Positions 48,658 through 60,605 of a DNA stretch of 64,000 bases are shown here, one piece after another. Below the pieces are notes generated by a model. It had not been told where the DNA came from and did no database searches. It saw only the letters and a program-made list of their open reading frames with translations. Numbering within the stretch: position 1 is the stretch's first letter; every line of letters starts with the position of its first letter. Position numbers and translations under genes: made by a program. The stretch lies in assembly GCA_033060915.1 (NCBI GenBank), contig CM065394.1, positions 34,210,001 through 34,274,000 on the forward strand, written 5' to 3'. This stretch comes from Euryodendron excelsum. Its lineage: Eukaryota > Streptophyta > Magnoliopsida > Ericales > Pentaphylacaceae.

Positions 48658-49685
48658 AGAGTTATTTATCATTTTGTCCATCTCACTTTTCTTTAGATTT
48701 TAATGTCATCTCTTAATTTTGATATTTTTATTTTTTATTTTTATTTCTTTTAACAATTGATAGGAAAGTATTACATCATAAAAAACTTATTAAAGTGAAC
48801 ATTTATCTCTTTGAGAAAGTCCCACTTCCACCAAACTCAACAACCACACAAAATTTACAATAGAAACCACCATTAGGGGGAGTCGAACTTAAGAACTCAA
48901 AAATTAAGGTATTAGAGTAGGTAAGCGGTTATCACTAAACCATATGGCATGGGTATCTGTTGATTTCTTCTATTTAAGCTCTCCAAATTTTAGAAAGCAA
49001 GTTATTGTGGTCCAACATTTCAAAATAAATAAGGAAGTTAAAAATTAATTACACTTTGATCTTTTCAACTATGACTTAATATCACTTTACCATATCGAAT
49101 TAAAATTTGTTACATTTTCAGTCTCATAAATTCCAAAACTAGGGAATTCTTAGTCAAAGACTCAAAATTCTATATTAATCTCTGAATCAAAGAGATAAAA
49201 ATGATTTCATGGCTAGGAATTTGGTAGAAACTCTCTCAAAATGCCTTAGAACCTGGCCAAACTCATCTATAAAATCTAACATTTGTTGACCACTAATTAT
49301 TGGTCCTGCCAATATTAAGTATATTTTTTTAAACTACACAAATACATTTGTTAACTAGAGACAAGAAAATTTTTATATTTTATTAAATCATAAATGCTAC
49401 AAGTGTTAATTTATTTATTTTTTGTTAAAAGTGTAAACACAAAATGAAATTCTAATATTTTGGGGTAAAAATGAAATAATTTTTAGTTTAACGTGTAAAG
49501 TAAAAATTTAATAATAGTTGAGACTTGAGAGTGTCAAATGTAATTAAACTTTAATTTTTTTCACCTATTTTGAAATGCTGAATCACATTGACTTACTTTT
49601 AAATGTTTGAAGGCTTAAATAGAAAAAATAAAAGTTGAGGAATGACATTGAAATCTAAGTCAAAATTGGAGGAACAAAATGATTG
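48658..49685. mobile_element. ~1-kb inverted-repeat element private to copy A
   Basis: Copies B and C lack this block. The left end (TTATCATTTTGTCCATCTC, then TTTAGATTTTAATGTCATC) is mirrored at the right end (GACATTGAAATCTAAGTC, then GAACAAAATGATTGTTTACC), giving imperfect terminal inverted repeats of about 60 bp. No transposase is encoded. A SINE-like segment lies inside at 48775-48957. Confidence 0.6.
48775..48957 (-). repeat. tRNA-derived SINE-like segment
   Basis: On the minus strand, CATATGGTTTAGTGATAACC resembles a tRNA A box region, and TTAAGTTCGACTCCCC, about 45 bp downstream, resembles a B box. The element extends toward lower coordinates. No poly-A tail or target duplication was confirmed. 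Confidence 0.45.
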
Positions 49686-50659
49686 TTTACCCTATAGTTA
49701 GTTATATATATATATGTAATTTTTCACAAATATTTTTATCTTGGCTACTATTCAAATAATAGTTATTATAACTATATATCAAACTCTACATATTTAAAGT
49801 AGTGTTGTATGTGCTTTTAGGGTGTATTACTGAGTTTTTCACCAAACTATCTCGGTTTAAAATTTTAATTCCCTATTTTAAATGATTTTCACTCATTTAT
49901 CAAATTTAAGTAATTTTCTTTGAAGTCAACTTCAAGATTAGATTTAGAAGCCGTGTTTTGGAGCTATAACTTAAACCTCGTGCAGTATACCTCCATTTGA
50001 AGTATTTTGTGATCTTCTTCGCATGTAAATATAACCACACAAGTCTGCATCAAAACAGAACCTTTTCATGGAGAAATTGATCTTCTCATGCAAATCTAAC
50101 CACAAAAATAATTCCGGTGCCGACTTTCTTCAATACACTATTCAGTGGATGTAATGCAAAAGTGGGCAGTCAATTCATGCATGGTAAAGCAGTCTTTGGA
50201 TACACACAATATTGCACCGACCGATCAATTTCAATCACCAAAAATTCCTTGGAGAAATAGTACAAAACACCACTAAAATTGTCGAATTCATACACTGCAC
50301 CACTATTTACTCTTTAGTACTTCTTATTATTTTTCTTGATCTTCTTAATTATTTCATTTTTAGGTTTAAACTCTCAACTTCTATGAAATTTTAAATCAGA
50401 TGCTTTATTTGTTAATTTTCACATTAAATACTCCCTCAATTATCAGAATCTGATAGAATCCAATGGAATCAAACAAGGTCGTGGAACAGAATACCCATTT
50501 TCATTCCCTTTTTTGATTGTCAACATGAAATGATTTGAAAATATAATTATCGTTGTAGTTTGGTGGTAATGCATTATTGAGAGTTAATTGTAAGACTTCT
50601 CAATGCTTGGGCACCATTTAAGGATACTGGACGGCCATACATGTTTTGTCATGTTTTTT

Positions 50660-50875
50660 GCGGAGGGTACTGTTATTCAACTAGACAATCAATTGGGTTA
50701 GTCAATTTGACCAGAACTCATGGTCTTTCAAAGGGAGGTTAAGAGTTCGACTCTTGCTAAACGTAAAAATTTATCTCAAGGTCTTTGTGTGAGAGGGGAG
50801 AATTATATAGATCCTGAGATTAGTCGAGATGTGCGCAAACTGTCTGGACACTCGGTTAGTAAAAAAAATATTATT
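50660..50875 (+). repeat. Au-type SINE in copy A
   Basis: A B-box-like AGAGTTCGACTCTTG lies near 50751. The conserved Au-family tail GATTAGTCGAGATGTGCGCA, then CTGTCTGGACACTCGG and an A-run, ends near 50869. Copies B and C lack this insertion at the matching site, which supports a private retroposition. Confidence 0.75.
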
Positions 50876-51839
50876 CAAATAGAAATTCATACAAAATTTA
50901 TCATTACAATGATGTGGTTAGATACAAGTCATTCATTTTAAATAAAAATAAAATTCATTATAATAGCTCTTAATTATAATAATATTATTGTCACATTATT
51001 TTGTTAAGATTTTTTATACAATTTTTTTAAAATAATAGTATTTTTCTTTTTTAAATTGTTGAGGATCATATGTTAATCCTTTTTGCAACTTAAAGTTGTC
51101 ACTTCCTGGTTGGGGTCTACACTTTTTGTTTTCTTGGTCCGAGTTGGGGTTCTGGGAAACAGTGAAAGTCAAGTTTTACAATACAGTCCCCTCTATACGG
51201 TGGGTCCTTCGAATAGACTAGGCTCAAGTGGACTCCAAAGAGGCCAATTTTTAAGCTGAGCCCAAATGAAGAATTTTGGTACTGTAGTTGCTAAGGAAGA
51301 CTAGGCTCTCTCGGAGAATAACAAGCCATGTCTATTATTTATAACATCTTCTTTGACAGAATCAACTCAATATCTTTTAAGCAAAAGCTGCATAACTATC
51401 TAGAATTGGATTCTTTTAAGAGTATTGCTAGACAGCCAAACGATTTCTTACATAATGTATGTTCATAATAATGATCTGGTCGAATGGGTAACTTTCAATT
51501 TAAAACAAAATATACATCATCAAGGCTCTTAATTTTATGAAGAAAAATGTTATTCTTTTAAAAAATTTATGCAAAAAATTCAACCAGAATGTTGTGTTGA
51601 ACTGATTGGTCCGAGTCAAAGCCAGCAAGCAGTGGCGCAAGAAATGATAGTGACGATACTCTCTTCAGGACGAGAATGAACTACAAGTTAGATAATTTGC
51701 TTCCCTTTTCATTCATATCTCGGGTCTGTTTAAATAAAACAAAACCCAGCGGTTGCCAAAAATAAAGCTACTGCTACTAACAAAAAAATAATACAAGAAA
51801 AGTAATGAAGAAACATAAACAATGAGTAGACTCTTGACT

Positions 51840-52035
51840 CGTTCCCCGCTTCCGCAAGCAACGTGACTCGTTCTCCACTTCTGCATACAACGTGTTCCGC
51901 TTCTGCAAGCAACGTGACTCCAACGTCCATGCAATGGCACACCCACATTCCATACAACAACACACCCACTCCCACGCCCATGCAATGGCACCCAACGACA
52001 CACCCACTCCCACGCCCATGCAATGGCACCCACGT
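51840..52035. repeat. Minisatellite-like tandem repeats
   Basis: Three diverged copies of a CTTCTGCAAGCAACGTGACTC-like unit (about 51846-51920, one written 20 bases here: CTTCTGCAAGCAACGTGACT) are followed by two 38-bp units beginning CACACCCACTCCCACGCCCA (51961 and 51999). ORFs on both strands here are artefacts of the repeats. Confidence 0.75.
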
Positions 52036-52592
52036 TCTAACCTTATCCCTGATACTTGGGATTTGGTTTCGACTGCCTGCCCGACCTTCTCTGCTTATCA
52101 TGAACACAATGTCGCATTGTTGAAACTAATAGCCTTTATAGTGGATGTCTTGTTTAAGAAAAATGCTATTATTACAAAAAAAAAAAAAAATGTACAACAA
52201 ACCTCATCAGAATGATGTAACAATGACATTATTATAATTAACAGCTATCATGAATTTATGATTGGTGTTTTGTTTTAAAGTAAATGGTTTTATCAAACCA
52301 CATCAATCGGATGATCTAGCACATCATTTTAGACATAAATTCTGTATGAATTTTCTGGTTATATAGTATTACCATTACAAGAATGTCATTACCACATGGT
52401 GAGATTTTCTTAAAAAATAGAATTTTTCTTCTTTTAAACAAGTTTGCAACCAAATTCTTCATGGGCAAGATTTCTCAACGCATGCAACTAAAATTTTTGT
52501 TTGCAAAAACTTGCATATTGCCTATTTCTGTGTGAAGAGCGAACTTCATAATTTTATTGATCAAAAACTCATGGCTAAAACAATACGTACAG

Positions 52593-52594
<2 letters not shown>

Positions 52595-52632
<38 letters not shown>
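52595..52632. repeat. (CT)n microsatellite in the phytocyanin 3' flank
   Basis: About 19 CT units followed by CGTACGG. It interrupts the block shared with copy C, where CAGTATATA is found instead. Confidence 0.95.
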
Positions 52633-52637
<5 letters not shown>

Positions 52638-52720
52638 GAACTGAATTATATAAATCAATCACATATTTTTTTTTGCAGAAAACAGCATAAACTTAAAACA
52701 CTCCCCAATATTTCTTCTAT

Positions 52721-53472
52721 CTAAAGAAAGAAGGCCACGGCAATGCACGTCATGGCGAGAAAGAAACTGGAAAAGGCAGCAGACGAAGAAGAATCTGGAG
52801 GAGGTGGCACTAGTTCGGGCCTGGAAGAAGAACCTGTGGGCCCGCCGGCTGTCGGGGTAGTTGATGGTACCGGAGCACAAGCATCAGGGGCGTTTGAGGT
52901 CGGAGAAGGGGTAACAGGGGGACTAGGAGTGTTTGTAGAAGGTGGTACAGCTCCTGGAGTACTGCCGGAGACAGTGACGGCGAGTTTCTGGCCCGCGGAG
53001 CAGTGGCGGCCTACGGTGCAAATGTAGTAGTGGTCGCCGGCAGAGGTGAGAGTGACGTTTGCCGGGCCGGTCGTGATTGGGTTACCAATAGGGTTGGCTG
53101 AAGTGCATGCATCGTAAGAATCTTTGGACACTTGTAGCACATCGTGTGCGTTGGTTGCGAAGTTGAAAACTGCCGAGAGAAAGAGAATATAGAATCAGAA
53201 TGGATAGTGATGCTGATGATCATTTGTAAAGAGCATTCATAGTGTTTGATGTTTAATGTACGCTAATAATATAGAGATTGAAGAAACTTACTTAAAGTGT
53301 CGCCAACCATGAAGGTCTTGCCAGAAGCCCAGCTGGTGTATGCCTCTGCACCATTTTGAGGTACATCCCAACCTAAGCTGTCTCCAACCACGTACGCCGT
53401 TTGCGCTGCTGCACATTGCAGCATAACGGCTGCCACAACACCAAAAACCACCATGCACATGAACCTATCCAT
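52721..53472 (-). CDS. GPI-anchored phytocyanin, stellacyanin/cucumber-peeling-cupredoxin type
   Basis: This is an extracellular type I (blue) copper protein. Exons are 53472-53292 and 53169-52721, totalling 630 nt and encoding 209 aa. The order is signal peptide (about 1-23, ending CAAAQ), plastocyanin-like domain, Pro/Ser/Thr-rich linker, then hydrophobic tail AFSSFFLAMTCIAVAFFL, a likely GPI-attachment signal. Copper ligands are His69 (NAHDV), Cys111 (YYICT), His116 (GRH) and Gln121. Gln in the axial position marks the stellacyanin subgroup rather than the Met of uclacyanins or plantacyanins. Cys82 and Cys117 should form the conserved disulfide, and NVT at 98-100 is a glycosylation site. 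The single intron lies at the family's usual position. The linker (SPPVTPSPT) resembles arabinogalactan glycomodules. Its role is unclear; relatives are linked to cell-wall redox and lignification. Confidence 0.93.
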
Positions 53473-53695
53473 CTCTCTCTTTCTCTCTCTCTCTCTATAT
53501 ATATGTGTGTGTTTAAATGATGACGCCTTTGTTAATGATGGATGTGAGTGATGAAGGCCACAAACTGGCTATATAATGTTCCCGGCCTCTCTCTCTCTAT
53601 CGAGAAATGTATATATATGTAAAAGATAGGGTATTGCTAACGATGGGTGGGAAGGTTGAAGGTTACAAATGGCTATATATAGTGAAAGTGGGTCT
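53473..53695 (-). promoter_or_regulatory. Tandemly duplicated core promoter of the phytocyanin gene
   Basis: Two diverged units (about 53473-53580 and 53586-53692 in plus coordinates) each contain a CT-rich run, a TATATATATG stretch, a GATGG block and a TATA box before GCCA. On the coding strand the TATA boxes read CATTATATAGCC (near 53568-53579) and CACTATATATAGCC (near 53671-53684). The proximal one would give a leader of about 70 nt, and the distal one a leader about 105 nt longer. Confidence 0.6.
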
Positions 53696-54480
53696 TGGAC
53701 TAGGCGTGAAATATGAGTTTCGACGCCGGTTCCGTTTGAGTGTGATGACTTGGAGTTGGGACCCAAAATTCTAGGTGCGAACCCAAAGTGGAAAGTCCCA
53801 AACGCATACTAAATCAACTCTCGCGTTGGCCTTGTCCCGTTTGTACAACGTCCTACAAATTAAATCACTCGATCTTGGACACCTATTCACAATTCAATGG
53901 AACGACTATTGGCAGATCTTGACTTACTCCATATATACATATGGTAATAGTCAATCGTCAACTGCTTCTCACTTTCTCTCAGCATTATACGTTCATGTGG
54001 ACCATGTCTACTACCAAATTGGAACTGTGATTATTTCCTTTGATTTTTCCAATAGATCATTCACAAAGTCGAAGACAACTAGAACCTCCCTTATGACTTC
54101 GGAAGTTTCAAATCATACGAAGTCAGAAATGAAAGCAGAAGCACGAAAAGAAAAGAAGGATATGAGAAAAAGAAATGTGAAACATGGTCTAAAAAAATAA
54201 TAATAAATTAAAGACGCTACGTTGTATAAAATTAAATAAGATATCTACAAAATAAATATATTAAAAATCCTAAGGAAAGAAATATAAAATATTTAGAATA
54301 CTATTATAATAAGTAGAATATTAGTAATACGCAATATTTATAAACTTTTATTACAAAAAATATATATTATCGTTACATAATAAGATTTGAGAGTTCAAAA
54401 AATACTAGAAATTATGAGAAATGAGTTCTTATAAGGTTACTACGATATTTTTGTTACGATTTTCTGACAAGGTTCTTTAT
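53696..54480. other. Upstream region of phytocyanin, no gene confirmed
   Basis: A 141-codon plus-strand ORF (53775-54200) has no recognisable domain and low-complexity Lys-rich C-terminal sequence. The AT-rich part at 54240-54470 resembles 28250-28450. Confidence 0.5.
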
Positions 54481-57400
54481 TTTTGGAAACGTCTGCGAAC
54501 CTTTTGTTTGTATTTTCAGAATCTTGATGTTTTGTTAATCTATTCTATTTTGTTTTTGTCAATGTTATTTTGTTAGCAGAGTCCTATATGATCACTAATG
54601 GTACTGATAACATGTGCTTGGGCTAGTGGAAGCTCGAGGATGTCAAGGTTCTTTGGTGTTGTTTAGCATTTTCAATTTCAAATCAATCCTCTTTTAACAT
54701 TTACGTTCTTTGCCTTATTAGAGTTAAATGATGCAACCGTTCCCATACCTACCTTACATAATCACTAATAAATCACATATATTGCTTAAGTTCTTCATAA
54801 TTTTCTTTTCCGAAAAGATTGTAGTCAGTTTGATAATGGCAATGATATTGCTTTATCGGCCGGGACATAAGAATCCCTTCTCAAATCCAGTTCTGTTCTA
54901 TCATTGATCAAAGATTTCTTTATGAAAAATACCAATCGAAATTGAAAGTAGGGGAAGGAGGAGGAGCCAACCAACAACAGATAAAAAGAGAATTTATTCA
55001 AGAGTAATGTTATATATAATCTCATATCTCAGTCTCTTTTCTCGCTCTTAGACACAAATGAATGAATTCGAAATGAATTTATTAATATGGGTCCTATAGT
55101 CTTGTCTCTAAGAGTGAGAAAATATATTGAAAAATTAGACTACATATGATATTTTATTTTATTCAATCATATATTTTGAACTCCTAGAATATTAGTTACT
55201 CATTTTTTTTTTTATCCCTTTTCTTTCATGTCCAGTAACCAATCAATGCCCAATGTTCTCGGTAACCAATCGAAGCCAATTGTTTGTTAATTATGTTAGT
55301 AATTCGAGTCTTTTTTTTTTTTTTTTTTGGGAAACCAATTCGACTTGATGTATCCCGTTTGTAAAGTTTTACCAAATGAATATCTAGTTAGGCCTTGCGC
55401 TATAAGAAGAAAGGCTCAAAATTGGATCTAATGCCTAGAGTAAATTAGGCCAACTTAATGGCACCATATTTTATTTACTATCTGTGAATGGCTCTATTCA
55501 ATTTGAACCTCAACCATACCTGCCCAAAAGGATGAAAGTGACTGTGATACAGTTCTTTAAATTTTAAACTACGTACACAACCATGCTTATCTCTCTCCTA
55601 GCTAAACTATATGTATGTAATTTCACAAATTTTTTTTTTTTTATCTTGGCAGCTGTTGAAATAATAGTTACTAGCATTATACCCGTGCTATGCATGGTGA
55701 TAAAAAATATATATATATATATATATACTAAATTTAAAGTTTTACAAAAAAGATAAGTTATGATTGCAGAGGTTTGGATATTACACTAATTATATAATTT
55801 GCACTAAATTATAATAATTAATATAGTCTTGAAATAAATTACAACAGTTTATTGTGAAAAACTCTCTAATTTGTAATAAGAAACTAAATTTCTAATGTGA
55901 ACATTTGCTAGGGGGCTATATTAATTAAATATATAAGTCAAATATTTAGGTGATTTATCTATTAATAACATTTAATAATGTATGCACATAAGCATATATA
56001 TAGCTACTCAAAACTAAAAATTTTACTTAAAAAGAATTCGTATTTTTAAGTTAGAAAGAGTTTATGTATCACCAAATACTTAATGTACCAAGTGGAATCT
56101 GATTTTTAAATTTACCTTAATGCAAAAACTTATCCTTAAATTATGAATTTAAAATTTTAAGTACTTAAAATTGTTAGCATTAATAATACAATATGTGAGT
56201 GTAGTTATATCCAATATTTCTTTCAATTTAATGATAATTTTTTAAGAATAGTTTCTTAAAATTTTAGCAAGTGCCAATTGAAAAAAAAATATGACTTTGT
56301 AGACTCGGTTAACATAATTTCTGTAGACAATACACTTGCACAAATTAGGAATGTTAGAGTAAATTATATTTTAAAATATTGATCAAGCCTAAATAAATGA
56401 ATTTTTATTATAAAATCAATCATGCTACAAAATAGTTTTATCATTCTTCATTCAAATTCACAAAATAACATAAAATCATATTAGACCTTGAGACCAAAAA
56501 AAAAAAAATTGAAGGATTATCCTTTCTTTAGGTAAAATAATATTTTTTTATAGTTAAGATGTTTACATCCAATTTAGTTTTATACAAATTCTTGGAAAAA
56601 TATTATGATGTAAGGGTATTTAAAAAATGTTGTTATATTGATTGATGCATAAACTTTGTAAAAATTGAAAGAAGAAAAAAGTAAAATGGAAATAATTTTG
56701 TATATTTTATTTGAAAAAAGTAAGATTAAAGGAAGGAATAATTTCATCACAACTTTATTCATTTTGAATTAGCTTTATTCGTTTTATTGTAATTCAAAAG
56801 AAGGATTTTTATTTTTATTTTCTTGTAAATGTTTTTTTACGGCTTGTGAATTGAGATAATAAAAAATTAAAAAATGCTTATAATTTTATAACATGTGTCA
56901 TTTTTTATTTTTAAATTTAATATATAATTTATGCATAGTTAAAGATTTTTAGAAAGATCATACTAAAATTTTTTTAGAAATATTATCACATCCATTAACG
57001 GATAGAACTCACAAAATTATTAAGAAATAAGAAAATTTAGATAGCACTAATAATATTAAGAAACTTGTATTTTTCATAACAAAGTATTTAATAATTTCAC
57101 AATACATGTTTTTTCTATTTTAAAATTTTAAAACCTAATATATGATTAGTAAAGATTATTTAGAAGAAGCATATTTAAAATAAATTTAAAAATGTTATCA
57201 TAACTATCACTGGATAGCATTTTTGAAGTTTATAATAGAACATAAAATTAAACTAAACCAATAATAGTATGACATTGTATTTTAAAATTAGAAAACACCA
57301 ATGTTATTATGACATATGTGTCTTGCATATAAGAAACTGCTAATAATTTCACGTTATATGTTCTTTCTATTTTATAAATTTAAAATCTATTGAAGATTCT

Positions 57401-58727
57401 TTAGAATGAGCATAATTAAAGTGAATTTAAAAATGTTACCATAACTATAAATGGATTGCATTTATAAATTTTAAAATAAATAAACAAATTAAAGAGAACC
57501 AATAGTAGTAGGACACATGTATTTAATGTTTTTAAAAATTCAAAAAATTGAGAAAAAATTATTGAAACTTTCAAGTTCAAAAACCTCCTTAACTATTGCT
57601 ATAATATATAGTATAGATTGTAACTATAAAACCCTATATTTACAACAACCAACAAAACTATCTATATTTATGCAGACTTATCTATTTAAAGAAGTGTTGT
57701 ATGTCCTTTCATTCTGTATTAATGAGTTTTTCACCAACCCGTTTCGGTCTAATAATCTATTACCCAAATTCAAATGGCTTTTAACTCATTTACCAAATTT
57801 ATTTACTTTATTCAATTCGTGTTATGAAAACTTGACTACTTGACTTCATGCATGTTTAGATTAGAATTTGTGTTTCGGAGTTATAACTTAAATCTCTAAA
57901 AGCACGAATTCAAAAAACTACACGAGTTCAGTAAATAAGCAGTGGAATTTAAGAAATAAATTTCTCAAACATTCCATTTTAGTAAAAATAAATAAACTTG
58001 TGTATATATCTACATTTTATTATTTTGTGGTGGCAACTTGAATCTCATGTAGTGTTACAAGCACCAATTTTACGAAAGATCATAGTTGGTCCCGTATGAT
58101 CTTCTTCGCATATAAATATAATCACAGAAGTCTATCAAAGCAAACTTTCATGGAAAAATTGATCCTCGCATCGAAATCTGACCATAAAAATGACTCTGCG
58201 CCGACTTTCTTCAATACTTTCTTCCGTGGATGTAATGAACAACTGGTCAATTCATGCATGGCAAAGTAGACTTTGAAATTGTCGAATTTACACACTGCAC
58301 CACAATTTACCATTTAGTACTTCTAATTCTTTTTCTTGAACTCTTCTTCTTTCATTTTCATGTTTTTGAACTCGCAACTTCTGTTACATTTTAAATCAGA
58401 TAGTGCTGTATTTGTTAATTTCAAAATAAAATACTATCTCAGTTATCAGAAAAGAATCCGATAGAATCAAACAAGGTAGAATGGAATGTAACTTGGAATG
58501 GGAATGGAACATAAAATGGAGTGAGATACTCATTTTCATTCCCTTGTTTGTTTGGTTGTCGGCCGGAAATGATATGGAAATGTAATTATCCTTGTAGTTT
58601 GGTGGTGGAGCCTATTGAGGGTTATTAATTGTAAGACTTCTCATAACTGGGCACCCTTTAAGGATACTGGATAGACATGCATGTTTTGTCATGTTTTTTT
58701 TGAATTGTTAAGGATTATATGTCCATG
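54481..58727 (+). repeat. Segmental duplication, copy B
   Basis: Shares ordered blocks with copies A and C: GATAACATGTGCTTGGGCTA (54607), ATGCAACCGTTCCC (54731), TATCTAGTTAGGCCTTGCGC (55380), ATAATAGTTA (55661), TTCATGCATGGCAAAG (58252) and CACCCTTTAAGGATACTGG (58652). It stops near GATTATATGTCCAT, where LINE sequence takes over. The right third of the unit and the phytocyanin gene are missing. It carries a 1.95-kb private insertion. Confidence 0.82.
55671..57620. mobile_element. 1.95-kb AT-rich insertion private to copy B
   Basis: Copy A reads AGTTATTATAACTATA at this point and copy C ATTATTATAACTATC. Copy B reads AGTTA, then the insert, then TAACTATA. The insert begins CTAGCATTATACCCGTGC and ends TATATAGTATAGATTG. 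The interior is very AT-rich and holds at least three diverged repeats of about 240-300 bp (each with AAAATGTTATCATAACTAT-like and GTGAATTTAAAAATGTTACC-like blocks). There is no coding sequence. The class is unresolved. Confidence 0.6.
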
Positions 58728-58945
58728 TTTTGTCAGTTGCAGATGCTTTGGGGACTTTTGCAGCGGACAATCTCCAATCTGATTATGTTTTTGATAAACT
58801 CCCCAGTGCTTTTCATCATTTTGTTTCGTCAGATTCTATGGGAGTCTCTTCTCCTAGTTTTGTAACTAATCTACAAACTCAGAACTTTGCTTCTTTAATA
58901 TATGTTTCTGTTTTTGAATCAAAAAATATGTCATCTTAAAATTTT
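58728..58945 (+). pseudogene. LINE RNase H tail fragment
   Basis: The frame from 58730 begins SVADALGTFAADNLQSDYVF and continues with KLPSAFHHF. This resembles the end of plant LINE RNase H domains, where ADxLAxxA is followed by an aromatic/LP motif. The rest of that LINE is absent. It directly abuts copy B on the left and another LINE fragment on the right. Confidence 0.5.
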
Positions 58946-58949
58946 CTTT

Positions 58950-60605
58950 TCTAGGGATGGCTGTAGGGATTAATCATAGAGTCAGTAAATCTTGGGACAA
59001 CATATTGGACAAGTTTAGAATGAAGCTAGCCTTTTGGAAAAACAGGTATCTTTCAATAGGGGGGGAGGCTAACTTTACTGAAATCTTCACTCTCTAATCT
59101 TCCCTTATACTACTTCTCTCTATTTAAACCTCCTTCTATTGTTTACAAGAAGATTGAGATGATTCAAAGAAAATTTCTATGGGGGAATGATAATGAGAAG
59201 AGAAGTATCCACTGCGTGAGATGGAATCAGGTTACAACAAATTTTAAAAAAGGAGGACTTGGGCTAGTTCCTGTTAAAATCATGAATCTAGCCTTGATCT
59301 CCAAGTGGTGGTGGAGGTTTGGTAAGGAAAAGGATGCTTTGTGGAAAAGGGTCATCTGTGCCAAGCATAACCAGCATTTTTTTGAATTGGAGGCCTATGA
59401 TTTATGAAGCAAAGATTAAAGGCTCAGCATTGTGGAAAGACATTGTTGATCTTGGTGATGAAAATGATCGAATCAGAGATTTAATTCATAAAAATATGAC
59501 AGTAAGCTTGGGGAATGGGAGGTCTACTTTGTTTTGGAAGGATAATTGGATGGGGGAAAGACCTTTGATGGAAGAATTCCCTAGATTATTCCAGCTATCA
59601 TGTCAACAGGAGGCCTGCATTGCTGATATGGTTGATCCTACAAGGGCTTGGAACCTTTCATTTGGAAGGAAGTTATTTGCATGGGAGGCTGAGGAATTAT
59701 TGCTTCTTTTAACCAACCAGAAGATAGATAACAACAAAGAGGACACCCTGTTATGGAAGCTTGGTAAGGATAAGTCTTTCTCTGTAAAATCAGTTTGCAA
59801 TGCACTTCAGTCAAGGAGTTCTCATGCAGAGGATTTATATACCAAGCTTTGGAATATAAAAGCTCCACTAAAATGCCAGATCTTTGGATGGTTATCCCTG
59901 CAAGGTAAGATTAAAACAAGGCTGATGCTAATCCATAGGAAAATTATCCCCCAAAATAGTGATAAAAGGTGCATATTCTGCAAGGCTCATGATGAAGATT
60001 CAAATCACTTACTTCTCACATGTGTTGAGTCATGGAAAATTTGAAGCTCCATCTTGCAATGGTGGGGTATTCAATGGGTGTCTGCTGCTGATCTAGCAAA
60101 CCATGCAATTTGGTGGCTTCAAGGTAGTTACAGGAATTTAGAGAAGATTATCTGGGAGGCTTTGTTCATAGCAATTATCTGAGGCATTTGGTCTGCAAGA
60201 AATAACATCCACTTCAATAAAAAAATGGCTCATTAGGTCTGAAGTAGTGGACAATGCAAAAATTCAGACTACTCTATGGGTAAAAGCAATGGTGCCAGGG
60301 AGTTCTTTTTCTATTAATGATGTGTTATATTCACTACAAGGAGTGAGGACCCTGAAAGCATAATCGAAACTAAAGATTTTGTAGGTAGCCTCGGAATGTC
60401 TTGGGGTGGCTGTTAGCTTTCTTGTTTAGGAGTTTGCTCCCTTTTTTTTCCCCTTTGCTATGGTTTTTGTCGCCAATCTCTGGTTGGTTTGCTTTGGTGG
60501 TGGTTGTTATTCCTGGCTTGCTCTAGGATCTTCAACCCTTCCCTTTACTTTTTGTATCTCAGCTTTTTTCTCAATAAAAATTACTTTTTGCTGTTCAAAA
60601 AAAAT
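58950..60605 (+). mobile_element. 5'-truncated LINE fragment with 3' UTR and poly-A
   Basis: It begins after the catalytic reverse transcriptase motifs (LGMAVGINHRVSKSWD), then KFLWGNDNEKRSIHCVRWNQ, a frameshift near 59390-59405 and a long frame to 60044. That frame includes SLGNGRSTLFWKDNWMGERP and the zf-RVT zinc motif (CIFCKAHDEDSNHLLLTC), followed by GIWSARNNIHFN. It has no RNase H, so it differs from the LINE at 20-25 kb. A long 3' UTR ends in a short A-run near 60597. It cannot move. Confidence 0.88.

Larger units (their letters stand above)
46790..52625 (+). repeat. Segmental duplication, copy A
   Basis: A stretch from the LOR12 3' UTR to the 3' end of the phytocyanin gene. It shares ordered blocks with copy B (54481-58727) and copy C (60640-64000). 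Example anchors: ATGCAACCATTCCC (47588), TATCTAGTTAGGCCTTGCAC (48148), TCATGCATGGTAAAGCAGT (50175), TTTAAGGATACTGG (50617), CTTCCTGGTTGGGG (51104) and TTTGCAAAAACTTGCATATT (52500). Several insertions are private to this copy. It is non-coding apart from the flanking genes. Confidence 0.82.

Noticed and set aside
51713..52215. Overlapping ORFs of 80-125 codons on both strands
   Set aside because: Translations of the tandem minisatellite; repetitive His/Thr/Pro or Gly/Trp runs with no family resemblance.
53775..54200. 141-codon ORF upstream of the phytocyanin gene
   Set aside because: No domain, no promoter or splice features, low-complexity Lys/Arg-rich end, and AT-rich repeat DNA directly after it.
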